The notes under the pieces were generated by a model. It was not told the origin of the DNA, did not search any database, and saw only the letters and a list, made by a program, of their open reading frames with translations. Positions 60,830-64,000 of a DNA stretch of 64,000 nucleotides are shown in pieces. The stretch lies in the NCBI RefSeq assembly GCF_001811425.1, contig NZ_KV804685.1:1-64000 (forward strand). Direction: 5' to 3'. The stretch comes from Peptoniphilus_A sp001811425. GTDB taxonomy: Bacteria; Bacillota; Clostridia; Tissierellales; Peptoniphilaceae. A program made the position numbers and the translations under genes. Every line of letters begins with the position of its first letter. Position 1 is the stretch's first letter.

Positions 60830-61312
60830 TTATTTACTTTTACTTGTGTAAGAGTTTGGGTCAAATTGCTTTTCAATATAAATTAAGTTAGAATCCTTGT
60901 CACCTTGAAGTTCAATAAAAGCACCATCTCTTTCTGTAGGTGAAACTTCACCCTTGTCATCATCCTTAAAGAATACAATGTATTCTTTGTTTGGTGTGAG
61001 AGTCTTAGGAAGGCTTACTTCAATTTGTGATAAGTCGCCCTTATAGTCCTTTAAGAAAGAAGTGTTCATGCCTTCTGCTGTTGAAGTTGAAATTCTAACT
61101 CTTGATATGTAATCAGAGTTTTTAATCAGTTCATTAACAGCTTCCTTGTCAAAGTTTGATGTAGTAATTTCTTCTTCGCTAGCTTCTTTTTCTACAGCAA
61201 CAGAAGATATTTTTGCGTCATTAGTTTTTTCTGCCTTAGCATTTTTTTTGCCACAGCCTGCTAGACTAAGTGCCAAAGTAAAAGATATTAAAACAATTAA
61301 TAATTTTTTCAT
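60830..61312 (-). CDS. Putative lipoprotein
   Basis: About 160 residues from ATG 61312. An upstream in-frame start would read through the Shine-Dalgarno (GGAGGTAG) as codons, so it is rejected. A type II signal peptide has lipobox LSLAGC (lipidated Cys about residue 20). After a Lys/Ala-rich stretch, a small domain follows with 'VSLPKTLTPNKEYIVFFKDDDKGEVSPTERDGAFIELQGDKDS'. This resembles the short domain in several Firmicutes lipoproteins that handle 'response' or sensing, but I cannot name a family. First gene of a two-gene operon, divergent from cca. Confidence 0.8.
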   Translation of the reverse strand: MKKLLIVLISFTLALSLAGCGKKNAKAEKTNDAKISSVAVEKEASEEEITTSNFDKEAVNELIKNSDYISRVRISTSTAEGMNTSFLKDYKGDLSQIEVSLPKTLTPNKEYIVFFKDDDKGEVSPTERDGAFIELQGDKDSNLIYIEKQFDPNSYTSKSK

Positions 61313-61387
61313 AACTACCTCCAATTTAGTTAATTATATCATAAATAAGCTGAAGAAGAATTATATAATTTTAAATTAAGGACAATA

Positions 61388-61396
61388 TGATATAAT
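61388..61396 (+). promoter_or_regulatory. Extended -10 upstream of cca
   Basis: TGA-TATAAT. No good -35 is present. On the opposite strand, TGA-TATAAT (61341-61333) is the matching candidate for the divergent lipoprotein gene. Confidence 0.45.
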
Positions 61397-61411
61397 AAAA
61401 AGGGTGATAGA

Positions 61412-62665
61412 ATGCCAAAAGAAGTGCTATTTATTTTAAATAAATTAAATGAAGAAGGCTTTGACGCCTACATTGTAGGAGGTTGCGTCAGGGACAAACT
61501 TTTGGGTCTTCATCCTCACGATTATGATATAACAACTTCTGCTGAGCCTAATGAAATTAAAAGAGTTTTTAAAGATTTTAAAACTATATTAATAGGCGAA
61601 GAGTTTGGCACAGTTGGCGTTTTAATTGATAAAACTCTTTACGAAGTCACGACTTTTAGGATTGATGGCAAGTATTTAAATTTTAGAAAGCCAGAAAATG
61701 TAACTTTTTCAAAAAGTTTAAGAGAAGATTTGAAGAGGCGAGACTTCACAATAAATGCCATGGCTATGGATTCAAATGGAGAGCTTTACGATCCCTTTGG
61801 CGGTAAAAAGGACTTAGATGATAAAGTTTTAAGGGCTGTTGGAAGGCCCAATGAAAGAATAAAAGAAGATGCCATAAGAATTTTAAGGGCAATTAGGTTT
61901 GCAGGTAGGTTTGATTTTTATATTGAAGATGAACTTTTCGATGCAATTTCCTTTGAAAGAAAACTCCTTAAAAAAATTTCCCCAGAGAGAATTTTTGATG
62001 AGTTTTCAAAAATGATAACATCAGAAAGACCTTCTTACTATCTACTTTTAATGGACGAGACGGGAGTTCTCGATGTAATTTTTCCGGAGCTAAAGAGGAC
62101 AGTTGGCTTCTCACAATTTTCTCCCTACCACGACAAAACTCTCTTTGATCACTTAGTTTGTGTAATGGATGAGGTAAAGCCAGACTTAGCTCTTAGACTT
62201 GCGGGGCTTTTTCACGACATATCAAAGGTTGATACACTTTCCATTGGCGAAGATGGCAGGGGACACTTTTACGGTCACGAAGTTTTGGGATCAGATTTAG
62301 TTTCTGAAATTTTAAAGAGATATAGAGTCTCCAACAAAATTATTGATAAGGTTAAAATTTTAATTCTAGACCACATGAAGGTTCACAGCGAAATGACAGA
62401 TAAGGCACTGAGAAGGCAGATAAAAAGAGTGGGAAGAGATAATGTATTGGACCTCTACGACCTTTTAATTGCCGATTGCAGGTGTACTAGAATTGATAGA
62501 GATGCAAGCTTTATTATAAAGAGAAAAAATAGGGTAAAAGAACTATTAGATGAAAAAGAAATGAAAACTGAAAAGTTTTTAGAGATAAATGGAAATGACA
62601 TTAAGGCTTTGGGTTTTAAAGAAGGCAAGATTATTGGGAAAATCTTAAAGATCTTGAAAACTTAG
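61412..62665 (+). CDS. cca: CCA tRNA nucleotidyltransferase (3' end displaced by a frameshift)
   Basis: 417 residues as read. The enzyme adds or repairs the 3' CCA of tRNAs. Class II motifs: 'GGCVRDKLLGLHPHDYDITT' (G-G-x-V-R-D and the D-x-D pair), 'LKRRDFTINAMA' and 'EDAIRILRAIRFAGR'. An HD domain follows ('AGLFHDISKV', about 265-275), as in many Firmicutes. The frame ends early at TAG 62663-62665; the -1 frame continues with a family-like tail to 62733, next to glmM (see findings). All catalytic parts lie well upstream of the shift, so activity may be kept. GGGTGATAG precedes ATG. Confidence 0.93.
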   Translation: MPKEVLFILNKLNEEGFDAYIVGGCVRDKLLGLHPHDYDITTSAEPNEIKRVFKDFKTILIGEEFGTVGVLIDKTLYEVTTFRIDGKYLNFRKPENVTFSKSLREDLKRRDFTINAMAMDSNGELYDPFGGKKDLDDKVLRAVGRPNERIKEDAIRILRAIRFAGRFDFYIEDELFDAISFERKLLKKISPERIFDEFSKMITSERPSYYLLLMDETGVLDVIFPELKRTVGFSQFSPYHDKTLFDHLVCVMDEVKPDLALRLAGLFHDISKVDTLSIGEDGRGHFYGHEVLGSDLVSEILKRYRVSNKIIDKVKILILDHMKVHSEMTDKALRRQIKRVGRDNVLDLYDLLIADCRCTRIDRDASFIIKRKNRVKELLDEKEMKTEKFLEINGNDIKALGFKEGKIIGKILKILKT

Positions 62666-62733
62666 TTTTAGATGACCCAGAGAAAAACAAGAGAGATTAC
62701 TTAATAGATTATATAGATAAAAATTACAGGTGA
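62650..62733 (+). other. Displaced C-terminal tail of cca in the -1 frame
   Basis: Read from G62650, the frame encodes 27 residues beginning DLENLVLDDPEKNKRDYL and ends with TGA, five bases before the glmM ATG. This matches the expected C-terminal end of CCA nucleotidyltransferases ('L..lV..dPe.Nkre.L'). An AAAG run at 62647-62650 is the likely site of a one-base loss. Confidence 0.75.
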
Positions 62734-62737
62734 TAAA

Positions 62738-64000
62738 ATGACAAGATTATTTGGAACAGACGGAGTTCGTGGCATTGCCAATCAAAAACTAACTCCAAAA
62801 CTATGCTACGATATTGGAAGGGCAGCTGCCTTTGTACTTACAAAGAATAAAAAGGGAAAAGTTTTAGTTGGAAGAGATACAAGACTTTCAGGCGACTTAG
62901 TAGAATCTGCTCTTATTGCAGGCTTTATGAGCCTTGGACTTGATGTAGATGTGGCTGGAGTGATTCCTACACCAGGAGTAGCCTACCTCACTAGGACTGG
63001 AGACTACCTTTGCGGAGTTTCTATTTCTGCCTCACACAATCCCTTTGAATACAATGGCATAAAGTTTTTCTCTAGCGATGGACTTAAACTTGACGACAGT
63101 CTCGAAGATGACATTGAAGAAAAAGTTCTTTCTACTACAAAAATTTATAAAGATGTAACGGGAGAACAAGTGGGAAGAGTAAATAGGTCTCATGAATTTA
63201 CAGAAAAATACATTTCTTACTTAAAGGGACTTACTGATGAGAGGTTTGATGGATTTGAAGTTGCAGTAGATGCAGGAAATGGCGCTCAATCCTTTATAGC
63301 AGAAGAAGTTTTAAAATCCTATGGAGCAAGGGTAAAAATTATAAATAATGAGCCCAATGGCAAAAATATCAACGATAAGTGCGGCTCAACAAATCCAAAA
63401 TTAATTGAAGAACTAGTAAAAAAAGAAAAATCAAATATTGGCATGAGTTTTGACGGAGATGCAGACAGGATTATTGCTGTTGACGAAGAGGGGAAAATTG
63501 TTGATGGCGACCACATCTTGGCAATTGCTGCAACATACCTAAAGGAAAATAATAAACTTAATAATAATGCAGCTGTGGGAACTATAATGTCAAATATGGG
63601 CCTCAAAAAATATCTTGAGTCCATAGGCGTGGATTTTATCGAGACAAAAGTTGGCGACAGATACATTTTAGAGAGGATGTTAAAGGACGACTATATAATT
63701 GGGGCAGAACAATCTGGTCATGTCATCTTCCTTGACTACAATACAACTGGCGACGGACTTGCAACGGGAATACATCTTTTGGGAATCATGAAAAAAACTG
63801 GCAAAAAATTGTCAGAATTAAATGGACTTATGAAAGATTATCCACAAGTTTTAAAAAATGCAAGGGTTAGAGACGAATTAAAAAATAGATATGAAGAATT
63901 TCCTGATATAATTAAGGCAATAAAGGAAGTGGAAGAAGCTTATCACGGAAGTGGAAGAGTTGTAATTAGACCATCTGGTACAGAAGCTCTTGTTCGCGTT
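62738..64000 (+). CDS. glmM: Phosphoglucosamine mutase (3' end outside the window)
   Basis: 421 residues are visible, about 94% of the usual ~450. It converts glucosamine-6-phosphate to glucosamine-1-phosphate for UDP-GlcNAc and wall synthesis. The start 'MTRLFGTDGVRG' is the family's. The phospho-serine loop is 'SISASHNPFEYNGIKFF' with Ser99, the metal loop is 'SFDGDADRII', the sugar-binding loop is 'GAEQSGHV' and the phosphate-binding loop 'RPSGTEALVRV' reaches the end of the window. AGGTGAT precedes ATG. It follows the displaced cca frame after four bases, so the two are probably one operon. Confidence 0.97.
   Translation, partial: MTRLFGTDGVRGIANQKLTPKLCYDIGRAAAFVLTKNKKGKVLVGRDTRLSGDLVESALIAGFMSLGLDVDVAGVIPTPGVAYLTRTGDYLCGVSISASHNPFEYNGIKFFSSDGLKLDDSLEDDIEEKVLSTTKIYKDVTGEQVGRVNRSHEFTEKYISYLKGLTDERFDGFEVAVDAGNGAQSFIAEEVLKSYGARVKIINNEPNGKNINDKCGSTNPKLIEELVKKEKSNIGMSFDGDADRIIAVDEEGKIVDGDHILAIAATYLKENNKLNNNAAVGTIMSNMGLKKYLESIGVDFIETKVGDRYILERMLKDDYIIGAEQSGHVIFLDYNTTGDGLATGIHLLGIMKKTGKKLSELNGLMKDYPQVLKNARVRDELKNRYEEFPDIIKAIKEVEEAYHGSGRVVIRPSGTEALVRV

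Noticed and set aside
62640..62733. Programmed -1 frameshifting in cca as the preferred explanation
   Set aside because: TTAAAG is only weakly slippery and I see no clear stimulatory stem-loop just downstream; a lost A is simpler. It stays open in the findings.

Overview
The window is AT-rich bacterial chromosome from a low-GC Gram-positive (Firmicutes). Gene content and order suggest a non-sporulating anaerobic coccus of the Peptoniphilaceae/Tissierellales kind; this is an inference from gene content, since no 16S rRNA is present. Supporting observations are the Bacillus-like order phoH-ybeY-dgkA-cdd-era-recO-glyQS-ccpN-ppsR-dnaG-rpoD-trmK-nif3, a Megasphaera-type flavodoxin, a clostridial ferredoxin, a very large 2-hydroxyacyl-CoA dehydratase-activase-type protein, amino-acid/cation symporters, and no sporulation genes where Bacillus carries them.

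Layout. 0-6.6 kb: separate housekeeping or metabolic genes (alpha/beta hydrolase, DUF2007, NSS transporter, rpsD, a carboxyltransferase, an M29 aminopeptidase), most of them closed by a clear terminator. 6.6-17.4 kb: one long run from a good promoter: comM, dprA, topA, a minimal type IV pilus/competence set (pilB, pilC, one prepilin, prepilin peptidase, a PilM/PilN-like fusion) and an AIR-synthase-like protein. 17.4-20.5 kb: amidase, RNase PH, dITP phosphatase, tRNA-His, tRNA-Leu. 20.6-23.0 kb: NfeD, FloA and a coupled repeat-bearing membrane protein. 23.0-37.4 kb: the conserved macromolecular-synthesis block (DNA repair, glycyl-tRNA synthetase, primase, sigma A), ending in RNase P RNA. 37.5-47.3 kb: an NlpC/P60 hydrolase, a 2181-residue SLH-anchored subtilase behind a near-perfect Fur box, and a dicarboxylate/amino acid symporter. 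47.6-51.9 kb: flavodoxin, DUF3793, a GNAT protein and a class III polyhydroxyalkanoate synthase (phaE-phaC); phaC contains a 100-N assembly gap. 52-59.8 kb: a three-tRNA operon on the minus strand, a metal P-type ATPase, a 56-residue 2[4Fe-4S] ferredoxin, and the 1425-residue double-activase/dehydratase fusion. 59.8-64 kb: two exported proteins on the minus strand, then cca and the 5' part of glmM running off the end.

Most genes are ordinary core functions arranged in overlapping, translationally coupled operons. The points most worth a second look are the frameshifted cca tail, whose displaced frame encodes a plausible 27-residue C-terminus; the Fur-type operator on the giant surface protease; an undecaprenol kinase-phosphatase fusion; the minimal pilus locus joined to DNA-processing genes; the class III PHA synthase with its gap; the ferredoxin next to the double-activase fusion; and the third gene of the FloA/NfeD operon. 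I found no CRISPR array, prophage or intact insertion sequence.
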